Counted from the stretch's first letter, positions 51,164-61,759 are shown. The stretch is DNA of 64,000 nt from Commensalibacter papalotli (GCF_947179115.1 NZ_CAMXCI010000001.1:124001-188000), one strand, 5' to 3'. Notes: generated by a model not told the origin, from the letters alone. A program made the numbers and translations.

Positions 51164-52009
51164 ATGAATAATAATTTGAAAAATGAGATAGATCAAATCC
51201 CACAACAGGGAAAGAAAAAACCTGGTGGTATCACAGAGTTGATTTCCACAGTTTTTTGGGCAGGGCTGATTATTGTTGTTGTTCGTTGCTTATTGTTTGC
51301 ACCTTTTAATATTCCATCAGGCTCAATGATCCCATCTCTATTAATTGGGGATTATATTTTTGTCAGCAAATATAGCTATGGTTTTTCAAAACACTCATTT
51401 TTCTTTTCCCAACCTGATTTTAAAGGGCGAATTTGGTATACGCCTCCTCAAAGAGGAGATGTTGTTGTTTTTAGAAGTACCAAGGCGCCATTTGATTATT
51501 ATGTTAAAAGATTGATCGGCCTGCCTGGCGATACGGTTCAGGTCAAGGATGGGGTGCTTTATATTGATGATCAGCCTGTTAAACGTCGTTTAGACGGGCC
51601 TTATACATATCAAGAATCTTTGAACGAGTCAGATCTTACTGAAAATTTATATACAGAATATTTACCTCGTAAAGATGGCTCAATTGTTGAGCATAAAATT
51701 TTACAAAGTATGAATAGTCCTTGTGGTCAAGATCTTGTATGCGAAGGGGATGTTAATCCAAATTATACTATTCCTTATCATGTTCCTGCAGATCATTTTT
51801 TTGCTATGGGCGATAATCGAGATCATAGTGCTGATAGTCGTTTTAATAATCCTGATACGTCGAATTATTTGGGATTTGTACCTATTGAAAATCTAATTGG
51901 CAAAGTTCAGTTTATTTTTTACTCTTATGATAGTAAATATCCTGTATGGCAATTTTGGCATTGGCCTGAGGAAATACGCTGGAATCGGTTATTTAAGAGC
52001 GTAAAATGA
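51164..52009 (+). CDS. lepB: signal peptidase I
   Basis: A 281-residue membrane serine protease that removes Sec/Tat signal peptides. One N-terminal helix (TVFWAGLIIVVVRCLLFAPF), then PSGSMIPSL with catalytic Ser54 and YYVKRLIGLPGD with Lys115. Box E is MGDNRDHSADSRF. Its last four bases overlap rnc (ATGA). Confidence 0.95.
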   Translation: MNNNLKNEIDQIPQQGKKKPGGITELISTVFWAGLIIVVVRCLLFAPFNIPSGSMIPSLLIGDYIFVSKYSYGFSKHSFFFSQPDFKGRIWYTPPQRGDVVVFRSTKAPFDYYVKRLIGLPGDTVQVKDGVLYIDDQPVKRRLDGPYTYQESLNESDLTENLYTEYLPRKDGSIVEHKILQSMNSPCGQDLVCEGDVNPNYTIPYHVPADHFFAMGDNRDHSADSRFNNPDTSNYLGFVPIENLIGKVQFIFYSYDSKYPVWQFWHWPEEIRWNRLFKSVK

Positions 52010-52752
52010 TAGTAGAAAAGCAAGAGGCGCTTGGCGTTTCTGAAAAAAAATTAGAAAGCAAGCTGGGATATGAATTTCAATCAAAGGCATTGTTAAAAAA
52101 GTCATTGACTCACCGTTCTGCGATTTATGAAAATCGAACTCCGAGGAAAAAAGTAAAGCGTGTCAGCTCCAATGAAAGATTAGAATTTATAGGTGATAGA
52201 GTTCTGGGGTTGGTGATGGCAGAATGGTTACTAAAGCGCTATCCTAATGAGCAAGAGGGTGATCTTGGTCCCAGACATGCGCACTTGGTTTCTAAAACTG
52301 TATTGGCACAAATTGCAGAGCTTCTTAATATTTCCGAAGCTATCCATGTGGCTTTACATGAAGAAAAAGCAGGTGTTCATCATACAGACAGCGTCTTGGC
52401 TGATGCTGTAGAGGCTATTTTAGGAGCTATGTATCTTGATGGTGGGTTAAAACCTGTTCAGAAGCTGGTTCACAAATTATGGGAAAAAATTATTGAATCC
52501 CAGCCTTTGCCGCCAAAAGATTCTAAAACAGCGTTGCAAGAGTGGGTTTTGGCTCGAGGATTGCCATTACCTGTTTATGAATTGGTTTCTCAAGAAGGAC
52601 CTTCTCATACACCGTTATTTGTCATTAAAGTTGTTGTGCAAAAGTATGAGGGCCAAGGGCAGGGCGGTAATAAGCGTGCGGCCGAAAGTGCAGCAGCAAA
52701 AAATTTACTTATTCAATTAGACTCAATTAAAAAACCAAAAAAAGCAGGATAA
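52006..52752 (+). CDS. rnc: ribonuclease III
   Basis: A 248-residue RNase III that cuts double-stranded RNA and processes rRNA. NERLEFIGDRVLGLVMAEWL (about 56-75) is the catalytic signature; DAVEAILGAMYLDGG follows, and residues 165-240 are the dsRNA-binding domain (KTALQEWVLARGLPLPVYEL, then GGNKRAAESAAAKNLL). It overlaps lepB by four bases and precedes era by five. Confidence 0.95.
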   Translation: MIVEKQEALGVSEKKLESKLGYEFQSKALLKKSLTHRSAIYENRTPRKKVKRVSSNERLEFIGDRVLGLVMAEWLLKRYPNEQEGDLGPRHAHLVSKTVLAQIAELLNISEAIHVALHEEKAGVHHTDSVLADAVEAILGAMYLDGGLKPVQKLVHKLWEKIIESQPLPPKDSKTALQEWVLARGLPLPVYELVSQEGPSHTPLFVIKVVVQKYEGQGQGGNKRAAESAAAKNLLIQLDSIKKPKKAG

Positions 52753-52757
52753 AAAAT

Positions 52758-53636
52758 ATGCATTGTGGATTTGTGGCTCTGATAGGGGCGCCAAATGCTG
52801 GGAAATCAACTTTACTGAATAAAATGGCAGGTGCCAAATTATCAATTGTCAGCCCTAAAGCGCAAACAACGCGTATGCGTATTTTGGGTATTGTTATGCG
52901 TCAGCAAACTCAGATTTTGTTGATGGATACGCCAGGTATTTTTAAACCAAAAAGAAAGCTTGATGAAGCAATGGTTTCTGCGGCTTGGACGGGGGCTGTG
53001 GATGCTGATATTACGCTTTTGTTAATTGATACGATTTATGGTTTAACAGAAGAAAATATTGAGATTATCAACAAGTTAAAAGAAACCTCTCGTCGTATTT
53101 GGGTGGTATTTAATAAGATTGATAAGATTAATACACAAAAACTATTACCTTTGACCGAGGAAATAACAGCGTTACTACCTATTGAAAAAAGCTTTATGGT
53201 TAGCGCTAAGACAGGCAGTGGAGTTGATGATTTACTTGATGCTTTAGCTGAAGATTTGCCTAAAGGGCCTTGGTTATACCCCGAAGATGATTTAACCAAT
53301 TTGCCTGATCGTTTATTAGCAGCCGAATTAGTCAGAGAGCAAATCTTTATGCAGACGCATGAAGAGGTTCCCTATTCTGTGACTGCAGAAACCGAGAGTT
53401 TCAAAGAAAGACCAGATGGTTCTGTTCGCATTGATGTGACAATTTATGTTTTGCGTGCTAATCATAAGGCTATTATAATTGGTGACAAGGGACAAAAAAT
53501 TAAAATGATTGGTGAACGTGCTCGTAAAGAGTTGAATCGTTTGTTAGAGCGTCCTTGTCATTTATTTTTGATTGTTAAAGAACGTAAAGGCTGGGATGGT
53601 GAAAAAGCTCGATTGAAAGCTATTGGTTTGGAATGA
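52758..53636 (+). CDS. era: GTPase Era
   Basis: A 292-residue GTPase for 30S assembly. G1 is GAPNAGKS (10-17), G3 DTPG, G4 NKID; a KH domain ends the protein (HKAIIIGDKGQKIKMIGERAR). GCAGGA precedes the ATG. Last gene of the rsh-acpS-lepB-rnc-era run; recO, often next, is not here. Confidence 0.96.
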   Translation: MHCGFVALIGAPNAGKSTLLNKMAGAKLSIVSPKAQTTRMRILGIVMRQQTQILLMDTPGIFKPKRKLDEAMVSAAWTGAVDADITLLLIDTIYGLTEENIEIINKLKETSRRIWVVFNKIDKINTQKLLPLTEEITALLPIEKSFMVSAKTGSGVDDLLDALAEDLPKGPWLYPEDDLTNLPDRLLAAELVREQIFMQTHEEVPYSVTAETESFKERPDGSVRIDVTIYVLRANHKAIIIGDKGQKIKMIGERARKELNRLLERPCHLFLIVKERKGWDGEKARLKAIGLE

Positions 53637-53749
53637 TAATTTTTTTATAAACAACAAACTCTGTCAAAAATGATTTCATACTTTTAAAAAACCGCCTGCT
53701 GATGTAGTATTCTTTACCGTTTATAACCTAAACTAGATGTGAAAAAATA

Positions 53750-54493
53750 ATGAGCTCTTCAAAAAATTATACCCCTAAACGTGTGTTATTAAAAATATCC
53801 GGAGAAGCCTTGTTAGGGCGCGGAGCCTATGGTGTTGATCCCGAGATTGCCAATGCAATTGCGGAAGATATAGCAAGTGTTGCCAATTCTGGTATAGAGG
53901 TTTGTTTGGTGATTGGTGGGGGTAATATTTTTCGTGGAATGACCGCTGCCGCCAAAGGAATGGATAGAGTTCAAGGTGATTATGCAGGAATGTTGGCAAC
54001 CGTAATTAATGCGGTTGTGATGAATAGTGTTTTGCAACAACATAATATTGACAGCTATATTATGTCAGCGATTTCTATGCCGCAGATTGCTGAAACATAT
54101 ATTCGTGACAAAGCAATGCGCCATATGGACAAAGGGCATGTCGTTATTTTTGCTGCGGGCACTGGTAATCCATATTTCACAACGGATACAGCAGCTGCTT
54201 TGCGTGCCATTGAAATGGATTGTGACCTTATGTTAAAAGGAACACAGGTTGATGGTGTATATGATTCAGATCCTAAAAAAAATCCAGAGGCAAAACGCTA
54301 TGATACTCTGACTTATACAGAGGCATTGGCCAAAGGATTAAATGTAATGGATGCGACAGCTTTGAGTTTGGCTCGTGATAATCAATTGCCTATTATTGTT
54401 TTTGATGTGCATGAAAAAGGGAATTTTAGTCGAGTTTTAAATAATCAAGGCACTTTTACCAAAGTTGTTGTTTCTGCTGAAACTGATTCCTAG
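53750..54493 (+). CDS. pyrH: uridylate kinase
   Basis: A 247-residue hexameric UMP kinase of the amino-acid-kinase fold. RVLLKISGEALLG, CLVIGGGNIFRG, FFAAGTGNPYFTTDTAAALRA-like segment and DNQLPIIVFDV are typical. In most genomes rpsB-tsf precede pyrH; here era does, with a 113-base gap that must hold its promoter. Confidence 0.96.
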   Translation: MSSSKNYTPKRVLLKISGEALLGRGAYGVDPEIANAIAEDIASVANSGIEVCLVIGGGNIFRGMTAAAKGMDRVQGDYAGMLATVINAVVMNSVLQQHNIDSYIMSAISMPQIAETYIRDKAMRHMDKGHVVIFAAGTGNPYFTTDTAAALRAIEMDCDLMLKGTQVDGVYDSDPKKNPEAKRYDTLTYTEALAKGLNVMDATALSLARDNQLPIIVFDVHEKGNFSRVLNNQGTFTKVVVSAETDS

Positions 54494-54538
54494 TTCACTA
54501 TATTCAAAATTGATTTTATTAAAAAAAGGATTTTTTCT

Positions 54539-55105
54539 GTGGTTGATGATATTGATAGCCTGAAAAAAGATATAGAACGTCGTATGAACAGCGCAATTGA
54601 TTCTTTTAAGCATGACTTAGCGGGACTGCGTTCTGGCCGTGCAACAGCAGCTTTATTGGAACCTATTCGCGTTGATGCTTATGGCAGTATAACCCCTATT
54701 ACTCAAGTAGCTTCGATCACAGCACCAGAACCCAGAATGTTAACCGTTCAAGTCTGGGATAAAACATTAGTTAGTGCTGTTGACAAAGCTATTCGTGAAA
54801 GTGGATTGGGATTAAATCCTATGCCAGACGGTCAGCTTATTCGTGTGCCGATTCCTCAACTAACCGAAGAACGTCGTATCGAAATGGTGAAAGCTGCAGG
54901 TCGTTATACTGAGGCTGCCAAAGTTTCTGTGCGTGGTGTTCGTCGAGATGGTATGGATAAAACCAAGGCTGCTGAGAAGAAAGGTGACATCAGTCAAGAT
55001 GATGTTAAGGATTGGTCTGATGAAATTCAAAAGATTACAGATCAATTTATCAGTAAAATTGATGAAATTTTTATTGAAAAAGAACGTGATATCAAGCAAG
55101 TCTAG
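54539..55105 (+). CDS. frr: ribosome recycling factor
   Basis: A 188-residue RRF that splits terminated ribosomes with EF-G. LAGLRSGRATAALLEPIRVDAYG and DGQLIRVPIPQLTEERR match the family; the length is standard. GTG start at 54539 with AGGA eight bases before; no ATG lies near the expected N terminus. Confidence 0.96.
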   Translation: MVDDIDSLKKDIERRMNSAIDSFKHDLAGLRSGRATAALLEPIRVDAYGSITPITQVASITAPEPRMLTVQVWDKTLVSAVDKAIRESGLGLNPMPDGQLIRVPIPQLTEERRIEMVKAAGRYTEAAKVSVRGVRRDGMDKTKAAEKKGDISQDDVKDWSDEIQKITDQFISKIDEIFIEKERDIKQV

Positions 55106-55131
55106 TTTTAGACTGAATAGATATTTATAGT

Positions 55132-55908
55132 ATGGCTTTTTCTTTAATAGATCACTCTGACGAATGTTTAAAATTGTCTGAACAAAAATCTTTGCCTCAG
55201 CATATTGCGATTATTATGGATGGTAATAGCCGATGGGCTAAGGCAAAGTCTTTGCCAAGAGTTGCTGGACATAAAGAAGGAGCGCAAGCTGTAAAACGGT
55301 GCATAAAAGGCGCAATTAGCAACCATATTCAATGGCTAACCCTTTATGCATTTTCTTCGGAAAACTGGCGCAGAACGCCAGAGGAAGTTGCTGATTTAAC
55401 GGCTCTGTTGCGTTATTACTTGAAATTCGAAGCGCGCAAATTACACAAAGAAGGTGTTTGCGTGCGTATTATTGGTGACATAACGCGTTTCGATAAAAAA
55501 TTACAGCAAGAATTTAAAGCAATTGAACAATTAACAGAAAAAAATAATCGTTTGATTTTAACGCTTGCTTTATCTTATGGCGGTAGAGGGGAAATCCTTC
55601 AGGCCGTTAAGCGGATCGCTGATGATGTTCAAGAACACAAACTCATATCAGAGCAAGTGACAGAAGAAATATTTTCTCAATATTTGTTTGCTCCTGATAT
55701 TCCTGATCCAGACTTAATTGTCAGGACGAGCGGTGAGTATCGTTTGTCTAATTTTTTATTATGGCAATCTGCATATGCAGAGCTTATCTTTGTAGAAACT
55801 TTATGGCCAGATTTTAACGAAGATCATTTCAATCATTTGCTGGATGTGTATGTTCGTCGTGAACGGCGTTTTGGCAGCAGGCCAGGATTAAAAGTCAGTG
55901 ACAAATAA
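55132..55908 (+). CDS. uppS: undecaprenyl diphosphate synthase
   Basis: A 258-residue cis-prenyltransferase that makes the C55 carrier for peptidoglycan and O-antigen. HIAIIMDGNSRWAK holds catalytic Asp30; YAFSSENWRR, RTSGEYRLSNFLLWQSAYAE and RRFGSRPG follow. It overlaps cdsA by 11 bases. The carrier it makes is also the acceptor for the WbpL-like transferase at 28 kb. Confidence 0.95.
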   Translation: MAFSLIDHSDECLKLSEQKSLPQHIAIIMDGNSRWAKAKSLPRVAGHKEGAQAVKRCIKGAISNHIQWLTLYAFSSENWRRTPEEVADLTALLRYYLKFEARKLHKEGVCVRIIGDITRFDKKLQQEFKAIEQLTEKNNRLILTLALSYGGRGEILQAVKRIADDVQEHKLISEQVTEEIFSQYLFAPDIPDPDLIVRTSGEYRLSNFLLWQSAYAELIFVETLWPDFNEDHFNHLLDVYVRRERRFGSRPGLKVSDK

Positions 55909-56776
55909 AACGAAATCTTCTTGGCAAGATTTGCCTTTGCGTATTGCATCTGCTCTTGTGATTATCCCCGTAGCTTTATTTTGTATTGTTTATGGTGGTT
56001 GGTTTTATATCGGGTTATTGGTTATTATTTCAGTTGCCATGACTGTGGAGTGGGCTAATTTATTTAAAGCAAACCTGTTTAATTATCGAGTAGCTATCTT
56101 TTTAATTTGGCCCCTAGTTGCTTATGCAGCTGCATTGCAAGGGATGTGGTTTCCTGCGCTTGTTATCACAGGATGTTTTGCATTTATTTTCGGATCAAAA
56201 TTATGGTTGGGCTCTGTGGTTATTGGTGGTGCAGGGCTTTCGCTACTTTGGTTGCGTTTTATGACTTTTTATGAAATGTGGACGGTTATTTTTATTGTAG
56301 CTGTGGTGATTGCAAGCGATAGTTTTGCTTATATTGCAGGAAAAACTTTTGGTGGGCCTAAGCTTATGCCTTCAGTTTCTCCTGGAAAAACATGGTCTGG
56401 TGCTGTTGGCGGATTAATTGGCGCAGGGTGCGTTGGTGGTGGTATTGTTTGGTTTTTATGTGGTGGTTTAACGACTGCTTTTATCGGTGGAGCGTTGTTT
56501 AGTGCGGTTACAGGTATTGTTGCCCAAATAGGCGATTTATCAGAAAGTAAGCTTAAAAGAGAATTGGGTGTCAAAGATTCTGGTAAAATTATCCCTGGCC
56601 ATGGTGGGGTATTGGATCGTTTTGATGCTTTATTGCTTGTATCTATTTTTGTTGCTTTTATTTCCTGTGTCTTACCTACTGGCAATGCTTTGGATAAATG
56701 GGGTGGGGCGTTATTATCAACTAAACCAGTTGGCGACCAACAGCCTATCTTTGTTCCTTTGACGATTTTTAGATAA
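55898..56776 (+). CDS. cdsA: phosphatidate cytidylyltransferase
   Basis: A 292-residue integral membrane enzyme that makes CDP-diacylglycerol. Eight or so helices; the signature SESKLKRELGVKDSGKIIPGHGG-VLDRFD is complete near residues 212-245. The last 25 residues are an extra hydrophilic tail. The start overlaps uppS (GTG frame), so it is coupled. Confidence 0.94.
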   Translation: MTNKTKSSWQDLPLRIASALVIIPVALFCIVYGGWFYIGLLVIISVAMTVEWANLFKANLFNYRVAIFLIWPLVAYAAALQGMWFPALVITGCFAFIFGSKLWLGSVVIGGAGLSLLWLRFMTFYEMWTVIFIVAVVIASDSFAYIAGKTFGGPKLMPSVSPGKTWSGAVGGLIGAGCVGGGIVWFLCGGLTTAFIGGALFSAVTGIVAQIGDLSESKLKRELGVKDSGKIIPGHGGVLDRFDALLLVSIFVAFISCVLPTGNALDKWGGALLSTKPVGDQQPIFVPLTIFR

Positions 56777-56812
56777 AATAACTGATCAACTTATGTGTAA
56801 GGATATTTAAAA

Positions 56813-57973
56813 ATGAAAACAGTTTCTATATTGGGATGTACTGGTAGCATCGGTTGTTCAACAGTTGATTTGTTATTACAAGATCCGTCCTCATTTCAAA
56901 CCGTTGCTTTGGTTGGTGGTAAAAATGTTAAAAAGCTAGCTGAACAAGCGATTGCTTTAAATGCAAACTATGCTGTGATCGCTGATGAGCAGTTTTTGCC
57001 AGAGTTAAAAGAATTATTATCGGGCCATGCAACCAAAGTAAGCGGTGGTAGGCAAGCTGTTTTAGAAGCAGCATCAATTGCTGTTGATTGGACAATGGCA
57101 GCTATTACGGGAGCTGTTGGTTTGGAACCGACAATGGCCGCTGTAAAAAATGGTAAATATGTTGCTTTGGCTAATAAAGAGGCCTTGGTTTCTGCTGGTG
57201 ATGTGATGTTGAAAGCAGTAAAAGAAGCAGGTGCTACTTTATTACCTGTAGATTCAGAGCATAATGCAATTTTCCAGTCTATGGCTGATAAGCAAATTCA
57301 ATCAATTGAAAAACTTATTCTTACTGCTTCAGGTGGACCTTTTCGTAATACATCCCTTGAAGATATGAAAAAAGTTACTTTAAAGCAGGCCTTGAAACAT
57401 CCAACATGGACAATGGGTGCAAAAATCACCATTGATTCAGCTAGTATGTTTAATAAAGGTTTAGAAATCATAGAAGCTGCACGTTTATTTGATATGCCAG
57501 AAGAAAAAATCGATGTGTTAATTCATCCGCAATCAATTATTCACAGTATGGTTCAATATGAAGATGGCAGTATGATTGCTCAGCTTGGCGCGCCAGATAT
57601 GCGTATTCCTATTGCTCATACATTGGCATGGCCACACAGAATGTGTTCTAATGTAGACCGTTTAAACTTGACTGAGGTAGCTAAATTAGAATTTGAAGCT
57701 CCAGATGAAGTGCGTTTTCCAGGGTTGCGCTTATCTCGTGAAGCCTTACGTGCTGGCAAATGTGCTCCTGCGATTTTATCTGCTGCAAATGAAATTGCAG
57801 TTGATGCTTTTTTAAAAGAGCAAATTGGGTTCTTGGATATTCCTCAATCTGTTGAATTTGTAATGAAGAAATTAGGTGCTCCAGAAGCAAATAGTATCCA
57901 AGAAGTTATTTACTGGGATCAAGAAGCCAGAAGACATGCTGAAGAATGGATCAAAAACCGTAATAGTATGTAA
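56813..57973 (+). CDS. dxr: 1-deoxy-D-xylulose-5-phosphate reductoisomerase
   Basis: A 386-residue NADPH enzyme for MEP in isoprenoid synthesis. NADPH loop GCTGSIG (8-14), LANKEALVSAG, PVDSEHNAIFQ (metal ligands) and SASGG-like TASGGPFRN are present; HPTWTMGAKITIDSASMFNKGLE is diagnostic. AAGGA precedes the ATG. Confidence 0.96.
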   Translation: MKTVSILGCTGSIGCSTVDLLLQDPSSFQTVALVGGKNVKKLAEQAIALNANYAVIADEQFLPELKELLSGHATKVSGGRQAVLEAASIAVDWTMAAITGAVGLEPTMAAVKNGKYVALANKEALVSAGDVMLKAVKEAGATLLPVDSEHNAIFQSMADKQIQSIEKLILTASGGPFRNTSLEDMKKVTLKQALKHPTWTMGAKITIDSASMFNKGLEIIEAARLFDMPEEKIDVLIHPQSIIHSMVQYEDGSMIAQLGAPDMRIPIAHTLAWPHRMCSNVDRLNLTEVAKLEFEAPDEVRFPGLRLSREALRAGKCAPAILSAANEIAVDAFLKEQIGFLDIPQSVEFVMKKLGAPEANSIQEVIYWDQEARRHAEEWIKNRNSM

Positions 57974-58008
57974 TTTTATAAAATAGTAAGCGTGTAGGGT
58001 AAATTTTA

Positions 58009-59127
58009 ATGTTGGCTATGTATGATTTCTTGCGAATGATTTTATCATTTGTGTTTGTCCTAGGGGTACTCGTTTTTATACACGAGTTAGGACATTATTT
58101 GGCTGCACGTTGGCGTGGTGTTCATGTTGATGTGTTTTCAATTGGTTTTGGTAAACCTTTATATCGCTGGCACGACAAAGTCGGAACCGAGTGGCGTATT
58201 TGTCCTATTCCTTTGGGTGGGTATGTAAGGCCCCATGGATTTGCTGATCCAGAAGACGTTACCGAAGAAGAAAGAGCGACTTATATCGACGGAAAAACCT
58301 TTCACGGAAAGGATGTCGGCAGCAGGGCTATTGTTATTGCAGCAGGACCCATATTTAATTTTTTATTAGCGATCATTATTTATTTTGGATTGTTCGTAAC
58401 AGTTGGTCAACCTAAATTAGGTGAGCCCATTGCACAATCCATTATCGCAGATAGTGCTGCAGCCAAAGCTGGGATTCAACCAAAAGATAAATTGATTAAG
58501 ATTGGTGATATTGACAAACTCAATGTTGAGAAAGTCATTTTATTTGCTCAACAACATCCTGATCTATCTACAACAATTACAGTCAATAGAGAGGGTAAAG
58601 ATATCTCTCTGCCTATTACAATTGGCAGTCACAGCCAAGATGGTAAAAAAATTGGCCAATTAGGTATTGGACTTGATATGAATATTATCAAAGGTAAGCC
58701 AATGTCTATCGGGAGTGCAGCAATTGCATCTGTAGAAAAAACATGGGACGTTAGTGCTCAAACAGTTGTGGGTTTGGGGCAAATGATTACTGGTCAGCGT
58801 TCTGCCAAAGATCTTGGTGGGCCTATCAAAATTGCACAATTATCAGGGCAAGTATCTAAAGGCGGGTTTGCTGATCTTTTTAATTTTATGGCTATTCTTT
58901 CGATTAGCTTGGGATTAATTAATTTATTTCCGATTCCTATTCTTGATGGTGGCCGTTTGGTTTTTTATGCATTCGAAGCAATTTTTAGAAAACCTGTGCC
59001 AAAACCAATACAGAATTGGGCGTTTCAGATTGGATTTGTTTTGATTTTATTACTTTTTGTATTTTCAATGTACAATGATATCTCTCAATTAAGTGTATTT
59101 CGTTGGCTTACAGGTCACACTAATTAA
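58009..59127 (+). CDS. rseP: site-2 protease RseP
   Basis: A 372-residue intramembrane zinc protease. HELGH at 25-29 is in the first helix; a single PDZ domain (about 130-210) is seen where E. coli has two; NLFPIPILDGGRLV supplies the third ligand Asp. It cuts anti-sigma factors or leftover signal peptides. ATG at 58009 with AGGGT upstream; bamA follows. Confidence 0.93.
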   Translation: MLAMYDFLRMILSFVFVLGVLVFIHELGHYLAARWRGVHVDVFSIGFGKPLYRWHDKVGTEWRICPIPLGGYVRPHGFADPEDVTEEERATYIDGKTFHGKDVGSRAIVIAAGPIFNFLLAIIIYFGLFVTVGQPKLGEPIAQSIIADSAAAKAGIQPKDKLIKIGDIDKLNVEKVILFAQQHPDLSTTITVNREGKDISLPITIGSHSQDGKKIGQLGIGLDMNIIKGKPMSIGSAAIASVEKTWDVSAQTVVGLGQMITGQRSAKDLGGPIKIAQLSGQVSKGGFADLFNFMAILSISLGLINLFPIPILDGGRLVFYAFEAIFRKPVPKPIQNWAFQIGFVLILLLFVFSMYNDISQLSVFRWLTGHTN

Positions 59128-59275
59128 AAATCTGTTATGTTTATAGCAAGTAACGACTTGTCAAATGGTATAAAAAACGGATACTCACTGAATTAAGATT
59201 AAATAAGACGATTTGTATTTGCTTATAAAAACTCTTGTGATATGCAATTTAGTGGGTTTCCATTGGTAATAAAGG

Positions 59276-61750
59276 GTGGCTGATTTGTCAGGTAAACGTT
59301 CGGCGCTGTTTGCTTCTGTATGTATGTTTCCGTTTGTGTGTAGCTCTGTGCATGCGCAAACAACAGGTAACGTGTCTCATAATTCCTCACACGGTAAGAA
59401 AGCTGTAAAAAGCACTCACCATGGGAAAAAAGGTTCTGTTGGTAAAAACGTAACAAAACAAGGTGGAATTATTCAATCCATCCAGGTTGTTGGTAATGAT
59501 CGTGTTGAAACACCAACAGTATTATCATATATGTTGGCACAACCTGGCGATCCATTTAACAAAGATTTGTTAGATCGTTCCTTAAAAACCCTATACGCAA
59601 CAGGGCTATTTAAAGATATAACTTTCCATCGTTCCGGCAATGATTTGCAAGTTAAAGTCGTAGAGAATCCTATTGTTAATGTTGTTGCTTTTGAAGGCAA
59701 CCACAAGATGAAAGATGGGGATCTGCTTAAATACACGTCTTTAAAGCCACGTGCTGTATATTCACCTGCTTTGATTTCAGAGGATCGTAAACGTATTTTG
59801 GCAATGTATGCTGCCAAAGGACGTTACTCTGTTACAGTAACGCCGCAAATCATCCATTTATCAAAAAATCGTATTGATGTTATTTACAAAATCAATGAAG
59901 GTCCTAAAACAGCGATTGAAAAATTAGCTTTTGTTGGCAATCATGCGTTTAGTGAGGCACGTTTAGCCCAAGTAACATCCTCCAAAGAAACAGCTTGGTA
60001 TCGGTTTTTATCTTCTGCTGATGAATATAACCCTGAACGCGTAAAATACGATGCTGAATTGCTTCGTCGTTTTTATCTTCGTAATGGTTATGTCGATTTT
60101 AAGATCGTTAACGCTACAGGTGAATTGTCTCCTGATCACAAATCATTTTATATTACCTATACGATGGTAGAGGGGCCTCAATATCGATTGGGTAAAGTTG
60201 ATGTTCGTTCTAACCTCGAAGGGGTTAAGGAAGATAAAGTCCGAGAAATGATTGTGATGCATAAAGGTCAAATTTACGATGGTAAAGAGATCGAAGATGT
60301 TGCGAAATATATTCAAGAAACATTACAATCACAAGGTCACCCTTTTGCAGTTGTAAGACCTGAAATTGCACGTAATCCTGAAAAGAAAAGAGTTGATCTT
60401 TTATTTGATGTGATGGAAGGGCCTCGTGTTTATGTTGAGCGTATTGATATTAACGGAAATACCGTCACAAAAGATAATGTAATACGTCGTGAGTTACCTG
60501 CTGCGGAAAATGATCCATATACCAACACAACTGAAAAATACATGAAAATGGCAGCTGATGATTTGGGATATTTCAAAGAGGTTAAAGTACAGCAAGTCAA
60601 GGGATCTGCTCCAGATAAACGTGTCGTCGCTATTAATGTTCAAGAAAAACCAACCGGTGAATTTTCACTTGGGGGTGGTTATTCTACCGATTCTGGTGTT
60701 TTGGGAAACATTGGCCTGAGGCAGCGTAATTTCCTTGGAACTGGTGTTGATGCAGGTATTTCTGGAACAGCAGCTTATTATGCAAAGCAAGTGAACTTGT
60801 CTGTTACTGATCCTTATTTTCTTAATAAGAATATGGTTGCTGGTATAGATTTATTCTATATTCAAAACAGTTATCAAACCTATCAGAACTATGGTGAAGA
60901 TCGTTTTGGGGCCTCATTCCGTATGGGGTATGCGTTTAATAACGTTTTATCTCAACAATGGACATATTCAATTATAGACCGTCGTGTTCATGACATTTGG
61001 GATGATTCTTCTTACTATATTTTGGATCAAAAAGGGCATTCTTTATTATCTCAGTTAAGCACAACGATTGCTTATGATACAAGGGATGCTCGATTTAATC
61101 CTCATACTGGTACGTTGGTTAAACTAGGTGGAGATATTGCAGGTCTTGGTGGTGATGCAAAATATGCTCGTGGTAAAATTGACGCATCTCACTATATTCC
61201 ATTGGATGAAATTACAGGCAACCGTGATTGGACATTAAGCTTAACCGCAGGTGCTGGGTATATTGCTGATATGGGCAGTGATAAAGACACAATGGTTATT
61301 GATAACTTTTATCTTGGGGGTAATAACTTAAGAGGTTTCTATGACGGAGGTGTTGGTCCACGAAGTCAGGGTATTCCAAAGAGAGGGCCTAATACGCGCG
61401 CCCATACTCAAGAAGATTTCTTGGGTGGGCGTACGATGTATACAGCTTCTGCACAGGTCAATTTTCCTATGCCAGCCGCAAGAGATTTAGGGTTAAGTGG
61501 ACGTTATTTTGTTGATATGGGTGCCCTGGATGGGTTAAGGGTAAAACGTAAATATACTAACCAAGCAACGGCTGGTGATAAATATACTGGTGTTTATGGC
61601 GATAGTTTATCACCGCGCGTCAGTACTGGTTTAGGTGTTTCTTGGAAAAGTCCATTTGGTTTATTAAACGTTGATGCGGCACTTCCTTTGGTCAAAGAAA
61701 AGCATGACCGTAAGCAATTAGTAAGATTTGGTTTTGGACAACAGTTTTAA
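59276..61750 (+). CDS. bamA: outer-membrane protein assembly factor BamA
   Basis: An 824-residue Omp85 protein. Signal peptide ends near SSVHA; a His/Lys-rich stretch (about 35-60) follows, then five POTRA domains (first starts IIQSIQVVGNDRVETPTVLSY) and a beta-barrel from about 425 ending in RFGFGQQF with terminal Phe. LGGNNLRGF is the conserved VRGF-like loop. Start: GTG 59276 or, with better spacing to AAAGGG, TTG 59285. Confidence 0.95.
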   Translation: MADLSGKRSALFASVCMFPFVCSSVHAQTTGNVSHNSSHGKKAVKSTHHGKKGSVGKNVTKQGGIIQSIQVVGNDRVETPTVLSYMLAQPGDPFNKDLLDRSLKTLYATGLFKDITFHRSGNDLQVKVVENPIVNVVAFEGNHKMKDGDLLKYTSLKPRAVYSPALISEDRKRILAMYAAKGRYSVTVTPQIIHLSKNRIDVIYKINEGPKTAIEKLAFVGNHAFSEARLAQVTSSKETAWYRFLSSADEYNPERVKYDAELLRRFYLRNGYVDFKIVNATGELSPDHKSFYITYTMVEGPQYRLGKVDVRSNLEGVKEDKVREMIVMHKGQIYDGKEIEDVAKYIQETLQSQGHPFAVVRPEIARNPEKKRVDLLFDVMEGPRVYVERIDINGNTVTKDNVIRRELPAAENDPYTNTTEKYMKMAADDLGYFKEVKVQQVKGSAPDKRVVAINVQEKPTGEFSLGGGYSTDSGVLGNIGLRQRNFLGTGVDAGISGTAAYYAKQVNLSVTDPYFLNKNMVAGIDLFYIQNSYQTYQNYGEDRFGASFRMGYAFNNVLSQQWTYSIIDRRVHDIWDDSSYYILDQKGHSLLSQLSTTIAYDTRDARFNPHTGTLVKLGGDIAGLGGDAKYARGKIDASHYIPLDEITGNRDWTLSLTAGAGYIADMGSDKDTMVIDNFYLGGNNLRGFYDGGVGPRSQGIPKRGPNTRAHTQEDFLGGRTMYTASAQVNFPMPAARDLGLSGRYFVDMGALDGLRVKRKYTNQATAGDKYTGVYGDSLSPRVSTGLGVSWKSPFGLLNVDAALPLVKEKHDRKQLVRFGFGQQF

Positions 61751-61759
61751 GGGTAGATA